In this document: positions 43,685 through 51,691 of the stretch, in pieces | How the letters are laid out: each line of letters begins with the position of its first letter | How positions within the stretch are numbered: the first letter of the stretch is position 1 | Source: Clostridium sp. AN503 | GTDB taxonomy: Bacteria; Bacillota; Clostridia; Lachnospirales; Lachnospiraceae | Assembly (NCBI RefSeq): GCF_040719375.1 | Contig: NZ_JBFDTP010000002.1 | Coordinates: forward strand, 1,674,001-1,738,000 | DNA length: 64,000 nt | Direction of reading: 5' to 3' | Program-made: the position numbers and the translations under genes | Notes under the pieces: generated by a model | Told to the model about the DNA's origin: nothing | Seen by the model: only the letters and a program-made list of their open reading frames with translations | The model's database searches: none

Positions 43685-43748
43685 GCGTTTATCGAACATC
43701 CATCGAACTTACTTTCGATTTTGGGTGGTTTTTTGTGTCTGTGCACAG

Positions 43749-43789
43749 AAAAAGAGGCGGCCTGCGTCATTTCTGCGCGCTGCCGCCTC
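43749..43789 (-). terminator. Terminator of the amino-acid ABC transporter operon
   Basis: Stem GAGGCGGC (43754-43761) with GCCGCCTC (43782-43789); on the minus strand it is followed by TTTTTC. It lies 55 bases past the ATPase stop. Confidence 0.85.
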
Positions 43790-43843
43790 ATAAAATCGTG
43801 CACTCTATTATATTTTTTCCTCTTTATGCCTGCATCAACTGCT

Positions 43844-44578
43844 TTACAGCACCTTATTAAGGAAACTGATGGTCCTCTCCTCCTTCGGATTGGAAAAGAT
43901 CTCCTCCGGGGTGCCTTCCTCCACGATATAGCCATCGTCCATGAAGATCACGCGGTCCGCCACCTCTCTGGCAAAACCCATCTCATGGGTCACCACGACC
44001 ATGGTCATGCCGTCGGCGGCAAGCTGCTTCATAACCTCCAACACTTCCCCGACCATCTCCGGGTCCAGGGCGCTGGTTGGCTCGTCAAACAGCATGATAT
44101 CCGGGTTCATGGCAAGGGAACGGGCGATCGCCACGCGCTGCTTCTGTCCCCCGGAGAGCTGTCCCGGATAGGCGTCCGCCTTATCCGCCAGACCGACCCT
44201 CGCTAAAAGCTCAAGGGCCCTCGCCTTTGCAGACTGCTTATCCATCAGCTTTAACTCAGTCGGCGCCAGGGTGATATTCTCCGTCACCGTCAGATGGGGG
44301 AACAGATTAAAATGCTGGAACACCATGCCAATGTTCTCCCGCACCTTGTTGATATTGACATTGGGATCGGAAATGGGATGACCATCTACGACCACCTCTC
44401 CCGTCGTGATCTTCTCCAGGCGGTTTAGACAGCGCAGGAATGTGCTTTTTCCGGAACCGGACGGACCGATCAGGCATACTACCTCACCTTCCGCCACCTC
44501 CACACTGATACTTTTTAAGACCTCCAGCTTTCCAAAGTTCTTTTTTAAATGCTTCACCGAAATCTTACTGTTTTCCAT
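43844..44578 (-). CDS. Polar amino-acid ABC transporter ATPase
   Basis: The 244-residue ATPase (GlnQ type) has Walker A GPSGSGKST, the signature LSGGQKQRVAI, Walker B IMLFDEPTSALD and the switch His in VVVTHEM. Its start overlaps the permease end by 14 bases. Last gene of the importer operon. It couples ATP hydrolysis to amino-acid uptake. Confidence 0.96.
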   Translation of the reverse strand: MENSKISVKHLKKNFGKLEVLKSISVEVAEGEVVCLIGPSGSGKSTFLRCLNRLEKITTGEVVVDGHPISDPNVNINKVRENIGMVFQHFNLFPHLTVTENITLAPTELKLMDKQSAKARALELLARVGLADKADAYPGQLSGGQKQRVAIARSLAMNPDIMLFDEPTSALDPEMVGEVLEVMKQLAADGMTMVVVTHEMGFAREVADRVIFMDDGYIVEEGTPEEIFSNPKEERTISFLNKVL

Positions 44579-45248
44579 AAGACACCTTCCTCTCTACTAC
44601 CAGTGCAACCTTGGAAAGGATCGTACAGATCACCAGGTAAAACGCCGCAACAACCAGCCAGATCGCCATCACCATAGACGCAGAATTGGCTGCGATGATC
44701 TTGCCGTTCTGGGTCAGTTCCCGGATCCCGATAATGGAGATCAGAGAGGTGTCCTTTAAAGAAATAATAAACTGGTTGATGATGGAGGGCATCATAGTTC
44801 GGAATGCCTGCGGCAGGATAACCTTCTGCATAGCTTTGCTATAGGGAAGTCCCAGGCTGCGCGCCGCTTCCATCTGCCCCTTATCGATCGCCTCGATGCC
44901 GCCGCGGATGATCTCCGCCATATAGGCGCCCGCATTCAGGCTCAAAGTTACCGCGCCCGCCGTAAAGTTGCCTCCGATGGCGCTCCAGGAAAATCCGTAT
45001 GGTCTCAAAACCTGGCTGAGGCCATAAAAAACGATCATGGTTTGAACCATCAGAGGGGTACCGCGGATAATATCAATATAGATATTGGCGATCACTCTCA
45101 GCGGTTTTACACCGGACACTTTAAAGAGTCCGAAAACGACACCAAGTACCGTTGCACAGAGCAACGATACTACGGTCAGTTTTAATGTCTCGCCCAATGC
45201 AACGGAAAAGGACGGAAAATATTTTATCAGTACGTCGAAAAAAGCCAT
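44565..45248 (-). CDS. Polar amino-acid ABC transporter permease
   Basis: The 227-residue membrane protein has five or so helices and the HisM/GlnP family EAA loop (GQMEAARSLGLPYSKAMQKV). The N-terminal GTPLMVQTMIVFYGL is also typical. A single permease gene implies a homodimer. AAGGTGATG lies 5 bases before the ATG. Confidence 0.95.
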   Translation of the reverse strand: MAFFDVLIKYFPSFSVALGETLKLTVVSLLCATVLGVVFGLFKVSGVKPLRVIANIYIDIIRGTPLMVQTMIVFYGLSQVLRPYGFSWSAIGGNFTAGAVTLSLNAGAYMAEIIRGGIEAIDKGQMEAARSLGLPYSKAMQKVILPQAFRTMMPSIINQFIISLKDTSLISIIGIRELTQNGKIIAANSASMVMAIWLVVAAFYLVICTILSKVALVVERKVSYGKQ

Positions 45249-45282
45249 TTGTTCATCACCTTATTTTTATTTTAAAGCCGTT

Positions 45283-46125
45283 TTATTTCTTAATGTAGGT
45301 ATTTAAGATCTCATCATACTTGCCGCTGTCCTTCAAATTCTTAAGACCTGCGTTGAACATCTCCACCAGTTCCGGATTCGCTCCCTTTAAGGTTGCAAAG
45401 CCGTAGGAAGAACCACGCTCCATATCAAGAGGAAGCTTCAAAGCGGTGCCTCTGGAGATCTCATAACCCAGTACCGGATAATCGTCAAAGCATGCTACAG
45501 AGTTGCCTGCCAGCACATCCTGGTACATACTGGAGGAATCCTCAAACTGGTTGATGGTAAAGCCATACTGGTCGGCGATGGACTCAGCAAAGGTACAGCC
45601 CTCGGTACCGATCTTCGCCGCAACGGTCTTGCCGTTTAAGCCCTCATAGCTGGTGATATCAGAATCCGCTGCTACTGCCATACCCACGCCGGAATCATAA
45701 TACGGCTCGGAGAAATCATACTTTGCTTTTCTCTCGTCGGTGATGGACATGCCGGCGATCACACCGTCATACTCGCCTGCCTCAAGGCCGGTCACTGCTG
45801 CTGAGAAGCCCGCCACAACCAGCTCATACTGGAAACCCTGGTCCTCTGAGATCGCCTTTAAGATATCTAAATCCACACCGACCATCTCACCCTTGTCGTT
45901 CTCAAACTCAAACGGTGCGAAGGTGGTATCGGTAGCGATCTTATATACTTTGTCGGATGCAGCTGCCGTAGTATCGTCTGCTTTACTCTCTGCTGCTGCA
46001 TCGCCTGTCTTGCTCTCTGCTGTGGTAGCTGCTGCTGTAGTCTCTGCCGGCTTGCTGCCGCCGCATGCGGTCATAGATGCTGCCATCACTGCTGCCATCG
46101 TAAGTGCTAACATTTTCCTCTTCAT
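45283..46125 (-). CDS. Amino-acid ABC transporter substrate-binding lipoprotein
   Basis: The 280-residue protein has a lipoprotein signal peptide ending MAASMTAC, followed by a Thr/Ala/Ser-rich linker (about 25-60) that tethers it to the membrane. The periplasmic-binding fold (family 3) follows: TDTTFAPFEFENDKGEMVGVDLD and GMSITDERKAKYDFSEPYY, the amino-acid binding region. ATG at 46125 has GAGGAGG upstream; a start six codons earlier was rejected. Ligand likely a polar or cystine-like amino acid; not fixed. Confidence 0.93.
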   Translation of the reverse strand: MKRKMLALTMAAVMAASMTACGGSKPAETTAAATTAESKTGDAAAESKADDTTAAASDKVYKIATDTTFAPFEFENDKGEMVGVDLDILKAISEDQGFQYELVVAGFSAAVTGLEAGEYDGVIAGMSITDERKAKYDFSEPYYDSGVGMAVAADSDITSYEGLNGKTVAAKIGTEGCTFAESIADQYGFTINQFEDSSSMYQDVLAGNSVACFDDYPVLGYEISRGTALKLPLDMERGSSYGFATLKGANPELVEMFNAGLKNLKDSGKYDEILNTYIKK

Positions 46126-46149
46126 AATTTCATTCCTCCTCAAGAAATT

Positions 46150-46190
46150 TTAAAAGAGGACAACGCAAATAATGCGATGTCCCCTTTGAC
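46150..46190 (-). promoter_or_regulatory. Terminator-like hairpin in the importer leader
   Basis: AAAGGGGACATCGCA pairs with TGCGTTGTCCTCTTT (loop TTATT) with two mismatches; the tail on the minus strand is TTTAAAATTTC. It lies between the promoter at 46217-46245 and the ribosome-binding site, with a second small hairpin (ATGGCT/AGCCAT) upstream. It may attenuate transcription. Confidence 0.5.
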
Positions 46191-46216
46191 TTATGGCTCG
46201 CTCAGCCATGTAAAGG

Positions 46217-46245
46217 AATATATCACAAAACTTTCACAAAGTCAA
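46217..46245 (-). promoter_or_regulatory. Sigma-A promoter of the amino-acid importer
   Basis: Minus-strand TTGACT (46240-46245), a 17-base spacer and TATATT (46217-46222). The leader would be about 85 bases and includes the hairpin at 46150-46190. Confidence 0.8.
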
Positions 46246-46388
46246 CTGATTGTTGAATCCACAGCCAAAAAACTGTGGTTCCTATCCTGCTCTATGCAAA
46301 TTCTGAATAATTAAAAGTTTTTCCACATTTTACTACTTTTCTCGTTCCATATATGGTAGTACAATAGGATTTGGAGAGGGGCGATAAA

Positions 46389-46583
46389 ATGACCGTTTTG
46401 TCTAAAGAAGAAAAAATGCTTCAGGAACTGTTCGGCTATTCCGAAGAACAATTGCTGGCAGAAATGGACCTGGCAGAGGATGCATGCCGGAAATGCCAGG
46501 AACCTGTTACAAAGGAGCAGACTGAAAAAGGGTTCCAGGATCTGATGCATCGGATCAAAAGCAGAAAACAAAATCCGAAGTGA
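46389..46583 (+). CDS. Small acidic helical protein (64 residues)
   Basis: A 64-residue protein beginning MTVLSKEEKMLQELFGYSEE. Two helices are likely, with a CRKCQEP pair of Cys near the middle and a basic tail. AGGGG lies 7 bases before the ATG. No family recognised. The opposite frame over the same region is long but has no ribosome-binding site. A convergent small gene follows. Confidence 0.6.
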   Translation: MTVLSKEEKMLQELFGYSEEQLLAEMDLAEDACRKCQEPVTKEQTEKGFQDLMHRIKSRKQNPK

Positions 46584-46586
46584 CGG

Positions 46587-46616
46587 AAAAAGGAAGCAGA
46601 TCACTGCTCTGCTTCC
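46587..46616 (-). terminator. Terminator overlapping the end of the 50-residue gene
   Basis: Stem GGAAGCAGA (46592-46600) with TCTGCTTCC (46608-46616). On the minus strand it is followed by TTTTTCC. The stop codon of the 50-residue gene lies in the loop. It could act on the plus strand too, but the tail there is not T-rich. Confidence 0.8.
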
Positions 46617-46753
46617 TCCACAATCTCTTCTAAGACCTGTATCAGATCGTGAATATTCTCCAGCCTTACATCTCGCTCCAGGATTGAATTCTTCAGATCA
46701 ATTGACAATGTTTCAAATTTATCCTGGATGCCGGGCGCTACATAGGATGCCAT
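46601..46753 (-). CDS. Small acidic protein (50 residues)
   Basis: A 50-residue protein: MASYVAPGIQDKFETLSIDL, a Leu/Ile-rich helix (NSILERDVRLENIHDLIQVL) and an acidic end, EEIVEEAEQ. An ideal GGAGGTGAT lies 3 bases before the ATG, and a strong terminator covers its stop. It is a single-gene unit, convergent with the 64-residue gene. The function is unknown. Confidence 0.65.
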   Translation of the reverse strand: MASYVAPGIQDKFETLSIDLKNSILERDVRLENIHDLIQVLEEIVEEAEQ

Positions 46754-46876
46754 GATATCACCTCCATGAGTAGTATTCCCACACAGGCGGAATATAGTAC
46801 AGGAAACTTACAGCGATCTAAATCTTTTTCGCAAATAAAAAAGAAGCATATCACATGCCTCTTAAAAACCTTACAA

Positions 46877-46949
46877 AGCTCCCGGCCGGACTCGAACCGG
46901 CGACCCACGCATTACGAATGCGTTGCGCTACCAACTGCGCTACGGAAGC
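46877..46949 (-). tRNA. tRNA-Thr (anticodon CGT)
   Basis: A 73-base cloverleaf: acceptor GCTTCCG with CGGGAGC, D arm GCGC...GCGC, anticodon stem ACGCA/TGCGT with loop TTCGTAA (anticodon CGT, codon ACG) and T arm GCCGG TTCGAGT CCGGC. CCA is not encoded. Confidence 0.95.
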
Positions 46950-46989
46950 GTTTAAAAATGCTTTGGACAGTATCATCCAAAGCATTTTA

Positions 46990-47061
46990 TGACCTCGCCG
47001 GGAATCGAACCCGGGTTTACGCCGTGAGAGGGCGTCGTCTTAGCCGCTTGACCACGAGGCC
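46990..47061 (-). tRNA. tRNA-Glu (anticodon CTC)
   Basis: Cloverleaf with acceptor GGCCTCG/CGAGGTC, anticodon stem CGCC/GGCG and loop CTCTCAC (anticodon CTC, codon GAG), and T arm CCGGG TTCGATT CCCGG. CCA is not encoded. Confidence 0.95.
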
Positions 47062-47101
47062 ATATTCAAATGGTACCCTTACTTCTGCTGTCAAAAGTAA
47101 G

Positions 47102-47175
47102 TCGAGGCGACAAGATTCGAACTTGCGACCTCTGCGTCCCGAACGCAGCGCTCTACCAAACTGAGCCACGCCTCG
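47102..47175 (-). tRNA. tRNA-Pro (anticodon CGG)
   Basis: Cloverleaf with acceptor CGAGGCG/CGCCTCG, anticodon stem CTGCG/CGCAG with loop TTCGGGA (anticodon CGG, codon CCG), and T arm GCAAG TTCGAAT CTTGT. CCA is not encoded. Confidence 0.95.
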
Positions 47176-47266
47176 ATACCTTTGATAGTATAATATGAAT
47201 TGTGCTAATTGTCAACAAAAACTTTCACAATTTCTTCCTGTTTTTGTCCATCCCTGGTCCGTACCA

Positions 47267-47476
47267 CTATTCTACGGATATAACCTTATAATCCAGATCC
47301 TCCACAGTCTTCTTTAATACATCGTTTGACAGTTCGGAATTTAAAGTCACTACTGCGGTTCCAGCCTCATGGCTTACAATCGCTTCCGTTACCTCCGGCA
47401 ATGCCTCCAACCCTTTCTTTACACTTGCCTCACAGTGTCCGCACATCATTCCCTCGACCTTCATGGTTTTTGTCAT
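47267..47476 (-). CDS. Possible separate CopZ copper chaperone by internal initiation in copA
   Basis: The last 69 codons of copA form one heavy-metal-associated domain: MTKTMKVEGMMCGHCEASVK with the C-x2-C copper site. An internal AAGGAGG, 8 bases before the ATG, is as strong as any gene-start site in this window. In many Firmicutes copZ is a separate gene beside copA. In this window the domain is in frame, so it may be made both as part of CopA and alone. This is inference, not shown. Confidence 0.5.
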   Translation of the reverse strand: MTKTMKVEGMMCGHCEASVKKGLEALPEVTEAIVSHEAGTAVVTLNSELSNDVLKKTVEDLDYKVISVE

Positions 47477-49882
47477 CTTTTCTTCCTCCTTATCTTCTCT
47501 TTCATTTATTATTTCATTATTTGTTTCCGCTTTCGAAACCTCGGACTCCCGGGAGATGCTGGAAACTGCGATTCCCTTCCGCCTCCTGTCCTTTGAAGCG
47601 TCATGCATCTTAAACAGATTCAGCCGCAGTGCGTTGGTCACAACACATACACTGGACAGGCTCATCGCCGCCGCTCCAAACATGGGATTTAACTTCCATC
47701 CAAATACAGGATACCACAAACCAGCCGCTAAAGGAATCCCAATCACATTATAAAAGAATGCCCAGAACAGATTTTCATGGATATTTTTCAGCGTCGCACG
47801 GCTTAAACGGATAGCTGCAGGGACATCACTCAGCCTGCTCTTCATCAGCACCACGTCCGCTGCGTCGATCGCAATATCGGTGCCAGCGCCGATGGCAATG
47901 CCGATATCTGCCCTGGTAAGTGCCGGGGCATCATTGATACCGTCGCCGACCATTGCAACTTTCCCCTGTGCCTTTAAGGTCCGAATGACATTCTCCTTGC
48001 CGTCAGGCAGCACGCCGGCAATGACTTCATCCACACCAGCCTGAGCGCCGATCGCTCTCGCGGTACGCTCATTGTCTCCAGTCAGCATCACCACACGGAT
48101 GCCCATGTTCTGTAACTCCTTCACTGCCTGCGGACTGTCTTCTTTTATGACGTCTGCCACGGCAATGATTCCTGCCAGTACGCCGTCATGGCTGAAGAAC
48201 AGTGGAGTCTTGCCCTCCTCTGCCAGCGTTTTTGCCTGCTCGCGCATAGCTTCTGGTACCTGTGCCTGTTCTTCTATGAATTTTAAGTTGCCGCCGCATA
48301 AGCGCGCATCCCCAAATCTTGCAGAGAGTCCATTCCCCGGCAGGGCCTGAAATTCCGTCACATCATCCGCTGTCAGTTTCAGTTCCTCCGCCCGTTCAAG
48401 AACAGCTTTTGCGAGAGGATGCTCGCTTTTTTTCTCCAATGAGAACGCCAGCTGCATCAGTTCTTCCTCAGAGAAGCCATCTGCCGCGAGGACATCCGTC
48501 ACCTTCGGTTCCCCATTAGTGATGGTGCCGGTCTTATCAAGAGCCACGATCTGCATCTTTCCTGCCTCTTCCAGAGAAACGGCAGTCTTGAACATGATGC
48601 CGTTTTTCGCCCCCATTCCGTTGCCCACCATGATGGCAACCGGAGTCGCCAGCCCAAGGGCACATGGACAGCTGATCACCAGCACGGAGATTCCCCTTGC
48701 CAGTGCAAAACCAAGGGTCTGGCCTGCAAGGAGCCATCCTGCGATCGTCAGTGCTGAGATCAGGATGACCGCAGGAACAAACACTCCAGAAACTTTATCT
48801 GCTACTTTTGCAATGGGAGCTTTGGTAGCGGCAGCATCACTTACCATCTGGATGATCTGGGACAGGGTGGTGTCTTCGCCGACTCTGGTTGCCCTGCAGC
48901 GGATAAACCCGGACTGATTCAGCGTAGCCGCCGACACCTTGTCTCCCTCTGCCTTATCCACCGGTATGCTCTCGCCCGTCAGCGCAGCCTCGTTGACAGC
49001 GCTGCTTCCTTCTAAAACGATACCATCCACCGGAATGTTTTCACCAGGGCGTACCACATAGATATCTCCCTGCTGTACCTGTTCAATCGATACGGTCGTC
49101 TCCGCTCCGTCTTTGATCAGGACTGCAGTCTTGGGAGCAAGCTTCATCAGGCTCTTTAACGCATCGGTAGTACGACCCTTGGAACGGGCTTCCAGCATCT
49201 TACCGACTGTGATCAATGTCAGGATCATGGCTGCCGACTCAAAGTAGAACTCATGCATATAGGTCATGACTCCGGCCATATCACCTTTTACCTGTGCATC
49301 TGTCATGGCAAACAGTGCATAGGTGCTATAAACAAAAGCTGCAGTTGAGCCAAGGGCAACCAGGGTATCCATATTGGGAGCCCTATGCCAAAGGCTCCTG
49401 AAACCGCTGACAAAGAACTTCTGGTTGATGACCATGACAATCCCCGTCAGAATCAGCTGTAAAAGCCCCATAGCTACATGGTTGTTTTCAAAAAATGCCG
49501 GGGCCGGCCAGTTCCACATCATGGTTCCCATAGAAAAGTACATGAGCACGATCAAAAAACCAATGGAATAATAAAGCCTCTGTTTCAGCACAGGAGTTTC
49601 CCGGTCCTTCAGCATATCCTCGCCGCCTGTCATACTGCCGGTACCCGCAGCTCCTCCTGCGTCTGAGGTCCCGGTCTTACCCGCGCCCTTTTTCATTGCT
49701 CCATATCCGGCGGCCTCCACAGCCGCCACGATCGCCTCCGGCTTAGCCGTTCCTTCCACTCCCATGGAATTGGTCAGCAGGCTTACCGAACACGATTCCA
49801 CTCCAGGCACCTTGGCGACTGCCTTTTCAACACGTGTACTGCATGCCGCACAGCTCATGCCTGTCACTGTATATTGTTCCAT
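47267..49882 (-). CDS. copA: Copper-exporting P1B-type ATPase with N- and C-terminal metal-binding domains
   Basis: The 871-residue Cu+ export pump has an N-terminal heavy-metal domain (MSCAAC, residues 9-14), eight membrane helices with the SCPCALGL copper-site motif, the phosphorylation site DKTGT, the nucleotide-domain KKSEHPLAKAV and GDGINDAPAL. Unusually, an acidic/basic linker (about 755-800) leads to a second, CopZ-like domain (about 803-871) with MCGHCEASV. Inside the linker, AAGGAGG (47485-47491) lies 8 bases before an in-frame ATG (47474-47476), which could start a free 69-residue CopZ. Downstream of csoR in the same operon. Confidence 0.96.
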   Translation of the reverse strand: MEQYTVTGMSCAACSTRVEKAVAKVPGVESCSVSLLTNSMGVEGTAKPEAIVAAVEAAGYGAMKKGAGKTGTSDAGGAAGTGSMTGGEDMLKDRETPVLKQRLYYSIGFLIVLMYFSMGTMMWNWPAPAFFENNHVAMGLLQLILTGIVMVINQKFFVSGFRSLWHRAPNMDTLVALGSTAAFVYSTYALFAMTDAQVKGDMAGVMTYMHEFYFESAAMILTLITVGKMLEARSKGRTTDALKSLMKLAPKTAVLIKDGAETTVSIEQVQQGDIYVVRPGENIPVDGIVLEGSSAVNEAALTGESIPVDKAEGDKVSAATLNQSGFIRCRATRVGEDTTLSQIIQMVSDAAATKAPIAKVADKVSGVFVPAVILISALTIAGWLLAGQTLGFALARGISVLVISCPCALGLATPVAIMVGNGMGAKNGIMFKTAVSLEEAGKMQIVALDKTGTITNGEPKVTDVLAADGFSEEELMQLAFSLEKKSEHPLAKAVLERAEELKLTADDVTEFQALPGNGLSARFGDARLCGGNLKFIEEQAQVPEAMREQAKTLAEEGKTPLFFSHDGVLAGIIAVADVIKEDSPQAVKELQNMGIRVVMLTGDNERTARAIGAQAGVDEVIAGVLPDGKENVIRTLKAQGKVAMVGDGINDAPALTRADIGIAIGAGTDIAIDAADVVLMKSRLSDVPAAIRLSRATLKNIHENLFWAFFYNVIGIPLAAGLWYPVFGWKLNPMFGAAAMSLSSVCVVTNALRLNLFKMHDASKDRRRKGIAVSSISRESEVSKAETNNEIINEREDKEEEKMTKTMKVEGMMCGHCEASVKKGLEALPEVTEAIVSHEAGTAVVTLNSELSNDVLKKTVEDLDYKVISVE

Positions 49883-49949
49883 CTATGTCTCTCCTGTTCT
49901 GTCTGCACAACGCTGCAGACCTTTTTGTATATGCTGTACTGCAGACCTT

Positions 49950-50249
49950 CTACTTCATCAGCTTTTGCAGGGTTCCCACCAACTCGTCGATGGTGTCTTC
50001 TTTTCCATCCCGGATATCCCTGGCTACGCAGGTCCGGATATGGTTTGCCAGGAGTACTCTGTTAAAACTGTTGAGGGCCGCATTCGCCGCCGCAACCTGC
50101 ACCAGGATCTCTGGACAGTAGGCATCCTTCTCCACCATCCCCCTGATTCCTCGGATCTGGCCCTCGATGCGGTTTAAGCGGTGGATCAGGTCCTTGTATT
50201 CTTTGTCCGGACGCTCTTTGATCCTGTGACAGCATGTATGTTCTTCCAT
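49950..50249 (-). CDS. csoR: CsoR-family copper-sensing repressor
   Basis: A 99-residue all-helical repressor. The Cys-His-Cys copper ligands are in YCPEIL, ANHIRTCV (His and Cys), as in CsoR; the N-terminus has an extra HTCCH. The start of helix 1 (LIHRLNRIEGQIRGI) is the family signature. Cu+ binding releases DNA. It lies directly before copA, and a TATACCC-N5-GGGTATA site is in its own promoter. Confidence 0.95.
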   Translation of the reverse strand: MEEHTCCHRIKERPDKEYKDLIHRLNRIEGQIRGIRGMVEKDAYCPEILVQVAAANAALNSFNRVLLANHIRTCVARDIRDGKEDTIDELVGTLQKLMK

Positions 50250-50269
50250 GAAATATCCACCTTTCCATA

Positions 50270-50288
50270 TATACCCCCATAGGGTATA
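50270..50288 (-). promoter_or_regulatory. CsoR operator
   Basis: Perfect 7-bp inverted repeat TATACCC and GGGTATA around CCATA. It lies four bases downstream of the -10 box, in the initiation region, so binding would block initiation. The G/C-rich centre flanked by AT is typical of CsoR sites. Confidence 0.75.
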
Positions 50289-50291
50289 TTG

Positions 50292-50320
50292 ATTATAAAA
50301 AATATATCAGGAAAAGTCAA
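50292..50320 (-). promoter_or_regulatory. Sigma-A promoter of csoR-copA
   Basis: Minus-strand TTGACT (50315-50320), a 17-base spacer and a perfect TATAAT (50292-50297). Confidence 0.85.
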
Positions 50321-50372
50321 TCCCTTTCCTGATAGTATTTTCTCAATTACGCTTTCTTATTCCTTTTGCATC

Positions 50373-50942
50373 CTATTCAAAGCATCGCACGATCCGCTTT
50401 TTCAGCCGTTTAGGCAGCTCTTTTTTCTCTCCGGTCCCAGAACATACGAAATTTCCGGCACACGTTACTCCTGCGGTCCGGAAAAACTCCCGGGCTGCAC
50501 GAACCGAGCCTCCGCTCTGACCGCACAGCGCCGAGAATGGAAACGGAGTATTGCAGGCGGTCAAAAACACATATTTTTTGCCTTTTAGTCTCGGTCTTGG
50601 AAAGGTCTTTGTTTCCTCCATAGCTGCGCCAAGAAGACGGTCAAACAGGTTTTTCACGATCCCCGGCACATTAGCCCAGTACACCGGCGCTGCAAGCACC
50701 ACCATATCACACGCCCTGATCTGATCCGTGATCTCCTGAATATCATCCTCGATCACACAGCGCTCCGCACGCATACACGCTCTGCATCCTGTGCAGAATA
50801 CGATCTTTTTCTCATAAAGATTGATCTGTGCCGTCTCCCATCCCTGTTTCCGTGCTGCATCCAGCGCGCATTCCAGCATAAGTGCGGTGAAACCCTGTCT
50901 GCGGGGACTTCCAAGGATTGCAACGAGTTTTCGGTTATGCAT
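50373..50942 (-). CDS. Iron-sulfur flavoprotein / NAD(P)H-dependent oxidoreductase
   Basis: The 189-residue protein has a flavodoxin-like fold: GSPRRQGFTALM binds the FMN phosphate. A compact Cys cluster FCTGCRACMRAERC (C-x2-C-x2-C-x5-C, about 47-63) is the 4Fe-4S motif of iron-sulfur flavoproteins. The APVYWANVPG segment holds the FMN ring. It probably reduces oxygen, quinones or drugs. ATG at 50942 overlaps the end of the TetR gene by 8 bases, and AGGGAGG lies upstream. Confidence 0.85.
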   Translation of the reverse strand: MHNRKLVAILGSPRRQGFTALMLECALDAARKQGWETAQINLYEKKIVFCTGCRACMRAERCVIEDDIQEITDQIRACDMVVLAAPVYWANVPGIVKNLFDRLLGAAMEETKTFPRPRLKGKKYVFLTACNTPFPFSALCGQSGGSVRAAREFFRTAGVTCAGNFVCSGTGEKKELPKRLKKRIVRCFE

Positions 50943-51624
50943 GGGTAGCCCCTCCCTTTTTCGGATTTGATATGGCACGGTAAAGCATGGAAAAGCCATA
51001 CTCCAGAAATTCCTGTCTGGACATTCCCATGCTCATCCCAATATAGGCATCTTTCTTATCTGCCATGCAAATAAAACCCGACAGCATCCCCCAGAATGCA
51101 AAAACAGTGGGAAGTGGTTTTAAATCAGCACGCAGATCCCCTGCTTTCACACCCTCCGTAAGAAACTGAACCAGCATTTCATTGATGTGCTCTCCCGTAA
51201 GATAGATGGCGCGTTCATCTAAATCCACCTGCGTCCGGGTTTTAGCTGTGTCACCATCATGAAACTCCGGTTCCGCATCAATCTTGATCTCATCAAGCAC
51301 CATGCCAAAATAATAAGGATACTCATGCTCATAGCGGGTCAATGCATGGCAGACCGATCGGTATCTCTCCTCTGCTGTGCCTTCCGTGCCAAGCCCATCT
51401 TCCAGATAATCATGAAGCTTCTGCATACTTTTAAGTACCAGTACGCGGACTATCTCATCCCTGTTTTTAAAATAGACATACAATGTTGCCTTGCTGTACC
51501 CGGAAGCCCTGGCAATATCATCCATTGAAACGGCTTCCATCCCCCGTTCCATAAAAAGCGCCTGTGCAGCGTCTGCGATCGCATTACGGTGCACACTTGC
51601 CGGCTGTTGTTTTCTGCGTCCCAT
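50935..51624 (-). CDS. TetR/AcrR-family regulator
   Basis: The 229-residue protein has the TetR helix-turn-helix at residues about 15-60 (FMERGMEAVSMDDIARASG, YSKATLYVYFKNRDE) and a helical ligand-binding domain. It is co-transcribed with the iron-sulfur flavoprotein it overlaps, so it likely represses that operon from the palindrome at 51640-51668. Confidence 0.9.
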   Translation of the reverse strand: MGRRKQQPASVHRNAIADAAQALFMERGMEAVSMDDIARASGYSKATLYVYFKNRDEIVRVLVLKSMQKLHDYLEDGLGTEGTAEERYRSVCHALTRYEHEYPYYFGMVLDEIKIDAEPEFHDGDTAKTRTQVDLDERAIYLTGEHINEMLVQFLTEGVKAGDLRADLKPLPTVFAFWGMLSGFICMADKKDAYIGMSMGMSRQEFLEYGFSMLYRAISNPKKGGATHA

Positions 51625-51639
51625 CTCTCCTCCTGCTGT

Positions 51640-51668
51640 CTATAATTAAACTAATGGTTTAATTATAG
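51640..51668 (-). promoter_or_regulatory. TetR operator: perfect 12-bp inverted repeat
   Basis: CTATAATTAAAC (51640-51651) is repeated inverted at 51657-51668, with TAATG between. The distal arm contains the -10 box of the TetR promoter, so binding would block RNA polymerase. Autoregulation is likely. Confidence 0.82.
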
Positions 51669-51691
51669 CAGTTTCCTGAATACAAAGTCAA
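51662..51691 (-). promoter_or_regulatory. Sigma-A promoter of the tetR operon
   Basis: Minus-strand TTGACT (51686-51691), an 18-base spacer and TATAAT (51662-51667), the latter inside the operator. Confidence 0.8.

Noticed and set aside
46311..46604. 97-codon minus-strand frame
   Set aside because: It fully overlaps the 64-residue plus-strand gene, which has a good ribosome-binding site; this frame has none and reads as low-complexity Phe/Leu-rich sequence.
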